Shown piece after piece: positions 40,317-50,300 of a DNA stretch of 64,000 bases. Origin of the DNA: Semisulcospira habei (taxonomy: Eukaryota; Mollusca; Gastropoda; Semisulcospiridae); assembly GCA_036245525.1 (NCBI GenBank), contig BTPG01000005.1:115974506-116038505 (forward strand), given 5' to 3'. Both the position numbers and the translations under genes were made by a program. The notes below the pieces were generated by a model that was given only the letters and a program-made list of their open reading frames with translations, was not told the DNA's origin and did not search any database. The stretch's first letter is position 1. Every line of letters begins with the position of its first letter.

Positions 40317-42390
40317 GACCCGCGGCCTTGCGGGGAACTCGAAAGCGGTGGGGCGCCGGTCGGCTGGGCCACAAGTCCTTGTTGGCTTCCTTCACCGCCT
40401 GCCAGGTGGGCCCGAACAGCAGTTCCCCTCCAAGCGGCGCCTGTCGAAGCTGCTTCTTCAAGTCCGGGGGAAGATCACAGGAACGGAGAAGAGCATCACG
40501 TCGCATCAGGTCGCAGTTGGCCGCGGCCGTCATGGAGTTTACAGCGGAGTGAAACGCCGCCCGGTTGCCTGCCACTGCTAAGGATAGGATGTCCGCCAGA
40601 AAAGGAGAGGTCACAGGGTTCCAGGCTTCTTCCACACGGCGAACAATAGTCTGGGTCACCAAGTCGAGGAATCCCGCTGTAGCGAGGGCATTCCGTACAA
40701 GGGTAGCTGTCTTGTCGAGGCCTGGGATGACGGGACCCGGACGAGGGGAGCCAGCGAAGGAGAGGGCCTGGGCGTCCAGCTCCGGTAGCTGACAGGAGAA
40801 GGACTGCGAATGACCCGCGTACCAGCGCTGCTGAAAGGCGATCTGTAGATCAGCGGGCCACCTGTTGTCCGAAAAGAAACCTGCGTCCCCAAAGGAATTC
40901 GTACGAAGGTGCGACGACAGGGCGTCACGTAGGTCTCGGAACCCTGGCGGCTGAGGGAGAGACTTGAACCGCTTGGTCAGGCTGGCCGCATCCACAAAGG
41001 CAGAAGCTTTCCTCTTGACCGGCGGTGAAGGTGGGCAGTCTTCCGGAGGAAGGGAGGCCGCGATAAGGCGAGCCGCTTCATCCAAGGCTCGGAGGGTCTC
41101 CATCTTATGACTGAGGGAAGGCTGTTGAACACCAGCGTCGTCCGAGAGGGGGGAGTGTCCGGACGCGTCGGACGCATCGTTACGCAGTAATGCTGACATC
41201 GAACCCTCAGGAACGAGGCTGAGAGCGTCGTCCTCCATAACTGGATCCGACCCCTGAGGAGGGGAAGGTCGGACACCAACACTGGAAACGTCGCTGCCGA
41301 ACTCGCGTTGTGTCACTGTAGCGCTGGGAGGAGAACGGACCCGTCGCGCAGAACCAAGGGGTGAGCGGGACGTCGGGGAAAACCTCGGCGCTGGACGTCT
41401 CGAAGCGGAGCGGTGAAGAGGGGAGCGCGGCCGCGGGGAAGAACGGCGACGGGGGGAGCAAGTCCGGTGGAAGCGGGAACGCTGGCTCCGGGATGGAGAG
41501 GGCGAACGGGACCGGGGTCGATAGGTCGAGCGGTGCGGTGAACGATGACGGAGACCTCTATCCCGGTGAGAATACGAAGTACGCCGGTCGGTAAGAGGGC
41601 TGAGCCTCCTAGGCGCTCGGCGCCCTCTGGAAGTCGAGCGCGAGCGGGAAGACCCGCCAACGGAGTGAGAAGAATGGCGTTCGGAGCGAGCGAATTGCGA
41701 GTCACGGGAGCCATTAGAAGCGCGGGAGCTTCGCCCGCGTGGTCTCTGAAAAACAGCCACCTCCCCCTGCGCCAGGGGCCGGGCCGAGGGGGCCAAAACA
41801 GGAGGCACCTTAACTACACTCGCTAATGTGTATTTGGTTGGTTTTTTACTCTTAGTGTTAACTAAGGCACTGACCTCCGCACCAGAAGACTTGTGCTTGT
41901 CAACGGAGCTTCCCACGGTCGTAGACGCGTTGCGGTCCCGCGGGCGTTGTCGGTCAGACTCGGTGGGACCCAGCGAGCCGACAAACCCTGTAGGCGCCCG
42001 GTGTTGGCCAAGCTCGGGGTCAGGAACTGCCGGCGAGCTGACAAACACAGATGTCGGAGTACTTCGTTGGCCATGCTCGGTGTCAAGTAACCCCAGCGAG
42101 CTGACGAACCCTCCGTCAGGAGCGTGAGGCTCCGGATCCGCATGTGCGTCCCGCATCGTGAGAGCTCTCGGTGTTTCCTCCACCAAAGTAGACGGAGCGG
42201 CCTTCTTCGGACGCTTCCGCCGGTAGAAACGCCGCAGTTGCGACCACTGCTCCTCCTCCCAGGTGGTGCAGACGTCGCAAGGGTGGGTGGGGGAACAGCC
42301 AGAGCACGGAAGACAGACGTCGTGGGCATCACTCGGCCACTGGAAGTCTGCGCATCTCGTGCAGGTACGAACTTGCCAACTGGAATACAT
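40141..42390 (-). CDS. DIRS-1 gag-like protein
   Basis: About 750 codons from the ATG at 42390, giving MYSSWQVRTC. The N-terminus holds a Cys-rich motif (CTRCADF, CLPCSGC, THPCDVCTTW). Next come about three peptide repeats of 20-21 residues (FVSSLGLLDTEHGQ, FVSSPAVPDPELGQ, FVGSLGPTESDRQ), then a strongly Arg/Ser-rich block at about residues 230-380 with RSRSPSPSRSQRSR and PRRRSSPRPRSP. The C-terminal domain has METLRALDEAARLIAASLPP, GFRDLRDALSSHL, FQQRWYAGHS and RVEEAWNPVTSPFLADIL, and ends in an Arg/Pro-rich tail. The protein is presumably structural or RNA-binding; no enzymatic motif was seen. The C-terminal domain recurs in DIRS-2. Confidence 0.85.
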   Translation of the reverse strand: MYSSWQVRTCTRCADFQWPSDAHDVCLPCSGCSPTHPCDVCTTWEEEQWSQLRRFYRRKRPKKAAPSTLVEETPRALTMRDAHADPEPHAPDGGFVSSLGLLDTEHGQRSTPTSVFVSSPAVPDPELGQHRAPTGFVGSLGPTESDRQRPRDRNASTTVGSSVDKHKSSGAEVSALVNTKSKKPTKYTLASVVKVPPVLAPSARPLAQGEVAVFQRPRGRSSRASNGSRDSQFARSERHSSHSVGGSSRSRSTSRGRRAPRRLSPLTDRRTSYSHRDRGLRHRSPHRSTYRPRSRSPSPSRSQRSRFHRTCSPRRRSSPRPRSPLHRSASRRPAPRFSPTSRSPLGSARRVRSPPSATVTQREFGSDVSSVGVRPSPPQGSDPVMEDDALSLVPEGSMSALLRNDASDASGHSPLSDDAGVQQPSLSHKMETLRALDEAARLIAASLPPEDCPPSPPVKRKASAFVDAASLTKRFKSLPQPPGFRDLRDALSSHLRTNSFGDAGFFSDNRWPADLQIAFQQRWYAGHSQSFSCQLPELDAQALSFAGSPRPGPVIPGLDKTATLVRNALATAGFLDLVTQTIVRRVEEAWNPVTSPFLADILSLAVAGNRAAFHSAVNSMTAAANCDLMRRDALLRSCDLPPDLKKQLRQAPLGGELLFGPTWQAVKEANKDLWPSRPAPHRFRVPRKAAGRALRSARPAPRPPTVRGRLPPRAPAFGRARLRPDATPAPAPSPTWPRPARRPGRGRAH
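41940..42117. repeat. Peptide tandem repeats in DIRS-1 gag
   Basis: Roughly three diverged units of about 60 bp encoding FVSSLGLLDTEHGQ, FVSSPAVPDPELGQ and FVGSLGPTESDRQ. They lie just after the Cys-rich motif, the same position as the different repeats in DIRS-2 and DIRS-3. Confidence 0.7.
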
Positions 42391-42932
42391 AGAGCAAGAA
42401 AACACGCTTTCAAGCAAGGAAGAAACATGTACATGTGGCTACAACGGAATCTCTCAGTCTAGTTCCGCCCGGTAAGGTTGAGTTAGCAGCGCCCTTGTTG
42501 CTAATTCACCCCCGACCGGTCGCTAGAACCGGTCCTGCCGCCTGTACACTTTTCTCTTCCACGTCATAAAAACGAACCGCACTAACGGTCACACTACGAG
42601 CGCCTCTGCTCAGTGCTACTGCATCCGTAGCGTCGGCCAAGGGCACTAACCACAAGCGACAATGCTTACCTGGTCATGGTAGAAAGAAGGAGGTTACCAC
42701 CGTGAAGGACGGAGGACGAGGGCCCCCGAAAAAAGGCCGCAAAGTCCCGCCAAGGACGAGAAGGCACAGCCCGGTCGACACTGCAGCCGGAACAGAAGCC
42801 CACTCTGCAGCAGGAAGCTCACAAGCCGGTAGTAACCCGTCAACCTCCAACCACGAACTCGAAGAAGACAAAGTCGCGAGAGAACGAAGCCTGAACGGAG
42901 CTAGGTAGGGCATACAACCTTCCACGGCTCAG
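42391..42932. other. DIRS-1 5' leader
   Basis: About 540 bp between the gag start and the right terminal repeat. No conserved frame was found. It contains the inverted pair GACCGGTCGC and GAACCGGTCC near 42514-42535. It presumably holds the promoter, but I see no clear core element. Confidence 0.5.
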
Positions 42933-43113
42933 CGAAGAGACAGAATGGCGAATCAGGTGACCGCGTTCCGGATATGGAGGGAAGGGAGGCTACCGTGGCT
43001 CTGCCTAGCAGATAGCGCCCCCTGATACCTTCCCTCCTTAAAGGCACACAACCTCAATTTTGGGCTAAAATTAGGCTAGCGAGACAGTATTCCTAACAGT
43101 AATGTCATCGGTA
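42933..43113. repeat. DIRS-1 right inverted terminal repeat
   Basis: The inverted partner of 36721-36896, ending TAACAGTAATGTCATCGGTA. The unique tip ATGTTGTTTTGAGAAAACAAA follows. Confidence 0.93.
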
Positions 43114-43134
43114 ATGTTGTTTTGAGAAAACAAA

Positions 43135-43882
43135 GGGACCCTTATAACCATTACAACACTGTCATATAGGTTACTTTCATCAACCTCGCTCTGTGCACTG
43201 TGATCAGTTTTAGTCATGAACAGACTGGTCAAATTCTCCTCAATGAAGAATTTTAAAAATCTAGGGGTCCGGGAATATCATCTTTTATGTTCCATGCGCC
43301 GATATTTATCCTCCATGGCAACTCACTCAACCAACTCTTGGCAACTTCCCTCTCAAAAATACCTTTATTTGGAGCTTCTTCCATCACCTCGCCAGCAAGC
43401 AAAATACCATGTACTATTCCTTGAGCTTCTCTTACTTCTATTTTCTCCACGACTACACATAACAGCACACAATGAAGGTGCAAAAGCCAGCACAGTCTCT
43501 TGTAGGATGCCGCAATTTTGGTAGAGCTGTTCCTACAAACCAGCACTCTCAATTTTTGCAAATACTATACGCATGTATCCCATTAAAAACTTAATAATGC
43601 AGATTCAAGACCTAGTCTGACGAATTCACAAAGGAATACCGAGCTGTTTGTTTAGTTTGTACTGCAGAGGAGTAACTACAAAGTCTGCAATAAGTGACCA
43701 CATGGCATGACTATACATGAGCTGTGTCAACTAACCTATGGCATACAAGATGTGGTGCGACTATTGTCACAACTACCATTGCAAGGGTTAAAATCTATGC
43801 AAAGTAATAATGATAACAGTGACTATCAATGATTTTCTTATTCCATCGTAACAAACGAGTAGCACAGTCACTCTAATTCAAA
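43135..43882. other. No gene seen
   Basis: About 750 bp with short open frames only and no recognised repeat. Confidence 0.5.
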
Positions 43883-44096
43883 TTAACTCATTTAGCCTGA
43901 CAACCGTATTTCCCAGATTTTGGAGGCGTCATCTAATGACTATGCACCAGTTGCAGGAGATGGATCAACCATGATAATTCAAGGGCAGTGCCAGATTAGT
44001 TTGGCGCCGACAGGCGCCAAGCTAATCTGGCACTACCCTTGAATTATCATGGTCGACCCACCTCCTGCTGTAGCGTGTCAGGCCTGAATGGGTTAA
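43883..44096. mobile_element. 210-bp foldback MITE, copy c
   Basis: The best-preserved copy. Outer ends TTAACTCATTTAGCCTGACA and TGTCAGGCCTGAATGGGTTAA; core arms GCAGGAGATGGATCAACCAT and its complement; turn at GGCGCCGACAGGCGCC. No coding capacity. Confidence 0.9.
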
Positions 44097-44528
44097 ACAA
44101 ACCTCCGAAACTGAAGTACACAACACTATGAAAACATAAAACACAGATTACAGACTTTTCACCTATGCACCTAATTCAAGCAAGGATATACGCCAGGATG
44201 TCCTCTTGAACCGTATGCGTAGTCTGGTGTACAAATCAGTTTTGCCCTCTCACCAGTGCTCATCTGAAATTAAAAGCAACACAAAGTCATCTTCGTTCAG
44301 TCGCATGTAATGCTAAAACTAATTTCTCAATCGGGAGATTTTCTTTATTGCCTACTAAAGTGCTACACCCTGGAGGGACTTGATTGGAATTAAATGAACA
44401 TCACAAATAAAATCAACAAAGGCCTCCAAAACGTTGCCTCCTATTTATCCTCATATATTTTCTTTTACTTCTGTTGTTGAAGAATGTGGGAGGCTTGCTC
44501 AAGTTGGGGTTGTGTTACACTGTCTGTT

Positions 44529-44739
44529 TTAAATCATTCAACCCCACAGCCGTATTTCCCGAATTTGGAGGCATCATGTAATGACTGCACCAGTTGCAGG
44601 AGATGGATCGACCATGATAATTCAAGGGTAGTGTCAGATTAGCTTGGCGCTGACATCTGCCACGCTAATCTGGCACTCCCCTTGAATTGTCATGGTCGAT
44701 CCATCTCCTGCTGTAGAGTGTTGGGGCTGAATGTGTTAA
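44529..44739. mobile_element. 210-bp foldback MITE, copy d
   Basis: Core hairpin 44596-44711, with GCAGGAGATGGATCGACCAT and its inverted copy. Outer flanks ATCATTCAACCCCACAG and GTTGGGGCTGAATGTGTTAA. It lies about 430 bp from copy c in the same orientation. Confidence 0.9.
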
Positions 44740-45116
44740 GCAAAGTGGGCACTCTCTGACCGGGCATGCAAGCTTCTGAATGGAAAACTTCAGACTCTTT
44801 GCTGCTCTCTGTTCACGAAATCACATACTACATGAAGTATGCCAATTTGCTCTAGCCACAGAGTTCTAACTTTCAGCCAGCCAAGCTCACTGAGACAGAC
44901 TAAAGCCACATCTTAGATTTCAACAGTCAAAATGGAAATGTTGCAGACAGAAAAGTTAAACTCAGAAATGAATATATTCAAAAAGATAGGAAGGAAGTTA
45001 GTTTTACACCTCCCTCACAGCATGAGTACAGGCACACTTCAAATCTGTAGAGACACAAGACTGTACAAGTCTGGATGCTACTGTGTCAGGAAAGCATTTT
45101 TGGGCTGACAAGCATA

Positions 45117-45625
45117 GCAAAAGTGAGTGTATGTTCTGGGCCAGTGCTCGCCGTCTGTCGTCCATCCGGCGTTTGTCGTCTGCGGTAAACTTTAAACGTC
45201 GGCATTTCTATGAGACTATTCAAGTCACGGTCTTCAAACTTGGCCAAAGGATAATTTGTCACAAGACCAATTCTAAACATGCTAATTTGAGTGACCTCTC
45301 TCAAAGGTCAAGGTTACAGTGGGTCAGGAAATAGGTTAAAAATAGACATATTTTGACAAAGATGTTGTTTTCTGATTTGTACTATTCACAACTTCAAACC
45401 CAAGCTTTGTACAAAGATACCTGATGGTAAGACCTTCCCATGCATACTTATTTGGATGACCCATGGGAAAGGTCAAGGTCACAAGAGATCAGGAAATAGG
45501 CCAAAAATAGCCACATTTCAAGTTTGAAGACTGGCTTGAATAGTCCCCCAGAAAATGCCAATGTTAAAGGTTACCACGGACAACGGTCGAACGTTCACTG
45601 CTCCAGAACTCGGACTCACTTTTAC
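45117..45625. mobile_element. TIR element with AAGGTCA-rich core
   Basis: Terminal inverted repeats GCAAAAGTGAGT..TGTTCTGGGCCAGTG and the complement of GTAAAAGTGAGT..GTTCTGGAGCAGTG. Inside are two diverged units with AAAGGTCAAGGTTACAG and AAAGGTCAAGGTCACAAG, the complement of the unit core in the array at 35404-36373. No transposase is present, so it is non-autonomous. Confidence 0.8.
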
Positions 45626-45867
45626 TTTGTATGTGAACTCAAAATGCACCTAACCCACAAAGTTAAGAAAATTACAATGATCTTGTTACCTGAGCAATAC
45701 CTTCCTCCCATCCTGCACACATAAAGAAAATCAAAAGGATAAGCAGACTTCTTTAAAGAAATTGAAATTTGAAACAATTATATTCTATTAACCTATTACT
45801 ACTATTTTTTCGTCATTTTTTCCCCACCAAAATTCACGATTTTCACAAAATGCCCCAAATTGGGGCA

Positions 45868-45968
45868 AAACAACATTTTGAACATCAGTGCCGAAATATT
45901 AGAGGAAAGACTGCTCGTGCCGAAAATTAGAGGAAAGACTTCCAGTGCCAAAAATTAGAGGAAAAGTA
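45868..45968. repeat. Three units of about 32 bp in tandem
   Basis: The unit CGAAAATTAGAGGAAAGACT-like phrase occurs at about 45893, 45923 and 45951, with GTGCC before each. Confidence 0.75.
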
Positions 45969-47354
45969 ACTGCTAAATTTAATTGAAGATTGTGACATAC
46001 CAATACCACTCTGCACGCTGTCAACGGCGTGGCCATCAGCTGTTAAATCTCGGTGACTGACACACAAAAAATGATAAAGACAGGCATTGGGAGCACAGAC
46101 CAGCCAACCTCAATTCTGGCTTAAGTGTATCAGCAGAACTTTGCAGCAAGCTTTCAAAAGTTACTGCAGCCTAGAGGATCTAAGAAAAATCAACACTGAT
46201 CTATTTTGTTTTATCAGGACAACAAAAAATCTGATTGGCCGATCCTTGCAGTGTTTCATACACTAAATCTTAATGGCTAAGTCTTGGCTTTCGACAAATT
46301 TCAATTATGTGGTTACGTTTACAGCTGACTTCGACTCTGTGACTAAAATATTTGCTGAGATCCATCATGAATGTGACTGATTCCGAGAGGTTAACTAAAG
46401 TTTAACGACCACGCAACAACAACCACTGGTCATTTAGCATCATAAAACCTGGTAAATAGTGCAAATTGGCATGCCGTATTTGCCACAAAAAGAGCGGAAA
46501 AGCAAGACTGACATCATAAGTTAAATGCAGATCCCCCCAAAATAATGAACACAGACAGTGCATAATCTGGCTTCAATAGAAACATTGAATCGGTGTACCT
46601 CGGGCATTAAAGTGTTAAATCACAGTGTTCTTTCAAAGACGGGGGGGGGGGTTTCAACCTCCTCATTGTATTTCCAAGCTTGCCTAACGGCGGTACCCGA
46701 TAGCCCACGCCACATCACACTGTGGGCGTCATTATTCTTCACATGCTAGTCAGTTGACTTGAATTGGTTGAGTGGAGTGTGCAATTATCCAATCAATACA
46801 AAGATTTTCTCAGTGGGTGGGTCCAGTCAAGACAGATCTGTGTGGATAATTGACACATAAAGAGGCTATCAACTTAGACACTAACCAATCAACGCAATCA
46901 AGTTTTTCATCTAACTGCGTGGCATGAACTCTGCGCAAGAGACATAGTTTCACATCAGCCTTAGAAGCGGCAGGGGCTCAAGAGAACATGGCTCTTGCTG
47001 CCATGAGTGACTTTATTTATATCTTTGGCTGAATGCACTGCGTGTCAATGTAGCCATAACCTCCTGTCAAGCCCAGTCGACTCGGCACACTGCAAGTGAA
47101 TAGTGAATGACTCCCCGTCTCCTCCGCAACACAAATTTACTGAGCTGTGCATGTATTTAGATGGATCCACCAAGCATGCCTATGGTAAATGCAGCTGGGA
47201 CATGAGGATCGATGCTTTGCAATAGAGGTGCAGCATCACTCAAGTGTCGCACAAGGGTTTAGACCAGTTACAGTCGCAGTACCATAAAAGCTGCAAAAAA
47301 ATACACATCTTGATGGCCGTTGTGTTGTCTTCACTGCCGGCTGCAATGGGAATT
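45969..47354. other. No gene seen
   Basis: About 1.4 kb with no supportable gene or long repeat. A G-run lies at about 46641-46650. Short Met-initiated frames lack any family feature. Confidence 0.5.
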
Positions 47355-47465
47355 TTATCCTCCAATTCTTGCAAATTTCCTCCAATTCTTGCAGATTTCC
47401 TCCAATTGCTGAAAATTTCCGCTAATTGCTGAAATGGATTTTAACCAAATTGCTGAAAATTTAGA
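47355..47465. repeat. About 21-bp tandem repeats
   Basis: TTTCCTCCAATTCTTGCAAA-like units repeat about five times, drifting to AATTGCTGAAAATTT at the right. Confidence 0.8.
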
Positions 47466-47552
47466 GCAATGCCAAAAATCAACTTAAATTTTTTTTTTAA
47501 ATGCTGAAAATTGGAGCCAAGAAAAAAAAAAGCCAAAAGATTAGAAGTAATA

Positions 47553-47741
47553 CAGTACAATCTACTTCCCTTATATTTATGACTAGGTTGGATATATATA
47601 ATAAAGTCAGATATAGCAACACTTTTTCACAGGTCCAGACAGCAGTCTTTTTGTGTAAATTACTTTGGTTATAACAAACATTGAATATAACAACAAGAAA
47701 AAGTGGGTCCCCTGGCGATTTGTTTTATCCAAAGTTTACTG
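47553..47741. mobile_element. Possible pogo-like MITE, copy 2
   Basis: Begins CAGTACAATCTAC and ends in TTTACTG, giving CAGTA-type ends next to TA. It has inner GGTTATAACAAACATTG and GTGGGTCCCCTGGCGATT. The repeated ATAACAA / GGATATA phrases resemble termini often seen in invertebrate pogo/Tigger derivatives. No transposase is present, and the assignment is tentative. Confidence 0.45.
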
Positions 47742-47913
47742 CATATATATGTCACTATTAGTCAGTACAATGTGAGTAAGTGTTACAATCAACAGCAAGA
47801 ATACAATCATCCATTAACTACTTCAATTTTGTTCTGATTATAAACACAAGCTGGTAAGTATTCCATAGCAAATTGGATCATATGTGATCTAAACAGCAGC
47901 TGAAATTCGCATT

Positions 47914-48829
47914 AAGTCCCTTCTATTTATAGAAGGGACATTTTAGGATGGGTCGCGTGTCCATGATATCAAAGGCGGGCAGTCCTAAACCTCTGACAAC
48001 TGAAGCAACAAGATACAAATTACGTCATGTCTAGTTACGCTAACCTCGCTGCTGAACGTACATTTTGCACGAAGTGTGTGTGTGTGTGTGTGTGTGTGCA
48101 TTATGTATGTAAACAAGAGAATCTCTGATATTTATGTACACACAAGCTTGAAACTTGGTGAAATACTTTATCGAGCATATTGTAATTGAATGTGTCATTG
48201 AGACATAAACAAACGTTTATAGGAAGTCGGTTGACCCAGATTAGAGTCCGTAATTCTTGTCATATTTTACTTAAAATTTTGGATATAGCTAGTTGGAGAA
48301 ATACATTGGATGAGTTCGTTAGCCAGCTTTGTATCCTTTCAACTTCTTCAGTAAAAATTAATTCTTTTCAGAAAAAATTAAAATAGTAAAAAACCTCGAC
48401 TTCTAGAGAAAAACAGACAGTGTCGGTGATGTAAAAGAAGCAACTCCGTCACCACGCAGACATTGACACAATACTCTAAATATGACGTAACTCTCTCTAG
48501 CCCGCGCTCTCTCTCTGTCTCACACACACACATGCACGCATCTCCAAGAGGCACAGATCTTCATGTGCCATCTGGGCGCATGAGGATCTATATCTCCTGG
48601 AGGTATTTGGAGCACAAGCAGGCATGCATTAACATACACACACACATCATCGCACTTTCAGAAGAGCGTGGAGGTGACCCGATATAGCTAGTTTGGAGAA
48701 AGATATTGAAAGAGTTCGTTAGCCAGCATTGTACATTTCAACTTCAGGAAAAAAAAACTTTTTTCAGAAAAAATTAAAACAGTAAAAAAATCTTGACTTT
48801 TGGAGAAAGTTAACAATTGCGATGACGTA
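47914..48829. mobile_element. 1.2-kb repeat, copy B, left part
   Basis: Opens with the same AAGTCCCTTCTAT palindrome as copy A and follows it to about 48683. It then jumps back: the GATATAGCTAGTTTGGAG segment seen at about 48293 recurs at 48684. Copy B is therefore a partial tandem of about 1.5 units. The second unit is cut by DIRS-3 at 48829/48830. Confidence 0.85.
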
Positions 48830-48870
48830 AAATGAATTTTTCTCTAAAATGTATTTATTCGAAAAATACT

Positions 48871-49050
48871 TACCAATGACATTACTATATGGAAGTGTCT
48901 ACTAGCTTACTTAATTTCAGCCTAAGAACCTGTTGTGTTCCTACACAACCAGGGAGGCAACTCAGGGAACTGTAACCAGGCCGTGAGTAGCTTCCGGTGC
49001 CTGCCCATCCGGTGACATGCCACATGGTGTCACACCAGTCGGAATGCGTA
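48871..49050. repeat. DIRS-3 left inverted terminal repeat
   Basis: TACCAATGACATTACTATAT onward, mirrored by about 60480-60655 (CATATAGTAATGTCATCGGTA), including TGTTGTGTTCCTACACAACC. Confidence 0.9.
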
Positions 49051-49089
49051 GCTTACCAGTGGCAAGCGGGGCAGATGAGAGGGTCCTCC

Positions 49090-49189
49090 GAGTAATGTCA
49101 TCGGTAAGTATTTTTCAAAAAAATACATTTTTGAGAAAAATTCATTTGTTTCCTCAAAAACAGTACTGATGACATTACTATATGGAAGA
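49090..49189. repeat. DIRS-3 internal complementary region
   Basis: AGTAATGTCATCGGTAAGTA copies the complement of the left end. TTTGTTTCCTCAAAAACAGT copies that of the right end. They join at AATTCATTTGTTTCC. Confidence 0.9.
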
Positions 49190-49209
49190 ATTACGAAAAG
49201 GAGGAGCCA

Positions 49210-50300
49210 GAGCCGCCCTCCCAATAGCAACTTCCCGACAATTTCAGCTAAGTAGTACCAACGGCACCTCTGGCGCCGGGAGGGAGGGTTGCGCTGCGGC
49301 GATGTCCCCCACCAGTGTGAGGTTGTCTCGCTGGCCTGCCAGATCCCGGAGGTAGAAGCAGGCGAAGGTGGATTCTGCCCCCCAGCCCACAGCTGCCACG
49401 ATGTCTCTGACGGCACAGTTGCGGTCGAAGGCGACGCTCGTGGCCATGGCTCTAACCTCGTGTGTGCGGATCCTTAGCCTCTTAGCTCCCTCTGGGGAGA
49501 AGTCCTGGTAAGCGGACCGTATGACCCAGCGTAGCCAGAAAGATATCGTCTGGGCTTTAAAGTCAGTTCTGCCTGGAGCCAGTGGCAGAAGAGGCGGGAC
49601 TGTCCTCTCTGGACGGGCTTGGATCTGCGTAATAGACGCACAGGGCGCACACTGGATCTTGCTGCCTGGTCTCCCGGGGAACGTTTACTCCCGTCAATGG
49701 CCGTATGGTGATCACCTAGTCTTGGTGAGGAAGGACGGGTCAGTGAGGAGCTGCACGGAGCCATCCATCCTGAACTGCAGGCAGGCCGGGCGCGCTGAGA
49801 GCGCGTGTAGCTCACTTACTCGGGCCGCCGTGGTGAGGGCCAGCAGGAAGCAGGTCTTCCGAGTCACATCCGCAAACCGGGCCAAGTGGAGCGGTTTGAA
49901 TCGGTCTGAATTCAGCCACGTCAGTACCCAGGGTAGGTCCCAGCGTGGAATCAGCGAGCGGGGATCTGGGCGCTGGAGGCCAAAGTGTGCCATAAGGTCG
50001 GTGAGGACTTGCATTCGCTGGGGCCCGAGCGGCCGAGGTGGCGGTTGGTGTCCACAATCATGGACAGGTAACCTCTGATCGTGATGAGAGCTAATCTCCG
50101 GTCGCCAAGAGCCAGAGGAAGAACTCGGCAAGCTGAGGGGTAGTCAATTTGGTGGGGGAAAGGTGCTGGCCAGCACACCAGGACCGTAGTACTCGTCACT
50201 TTCCTTTGTAGACGCGTCAGGTCGAGGGTCTGCGGGCAGTAGCGAAAGCCTCCACAGCTGCATTCGAGATGCCTCTAGCCGCGAGGGCTTGCCCCACAAA
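49210..50300 (-). pseudogene. DIRS-3 tyrosine recombinase remnant
   Basis: Matches to the DIRS-1 recombinase in shifting frames: DLMAHFGLQRPDPRSLIPRW near 49960, LALTTAARVSELHAL near 49830, the catalytic block with THEVRAMATSVAFDRN near 49430 and VGWGAESTFACFYLRDLAG near 49340. Arg, H-x-x-R, Trp and Tyr are all still encoded, but frameshifts (about 49460, 49700-49800 and 50130) and stops prevent a full protein. Confidence 0.88.

Larger units (their letters stand above)
36681..43134 (-). mobile_element. DIRS-1: structurally complete DIRS retrotransposon
   Basis: 6.45 kb. Order in coding sense (minus): right terminal repeat, gag, RT-RNase H-methyltransferase, tyrosine recombinase, internal complementary region, left terminal repeat. 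All three proteins have open frames with their active-site residues. There is no target duplication. The left flank TGCTGGAA-AAA and right flank AAA-GGGACC fit recombination at an AAA triplet. DIRS elements are known to integrate as circles through a tyrosine recombinase; the copy here has everything that model needs. Confidence 0.96.

Noticed and set aside
43216..43561. Host exon candidate
   Set aside because: Short frames on both strands, no splice-flanked conserved domain and no recognisable family.
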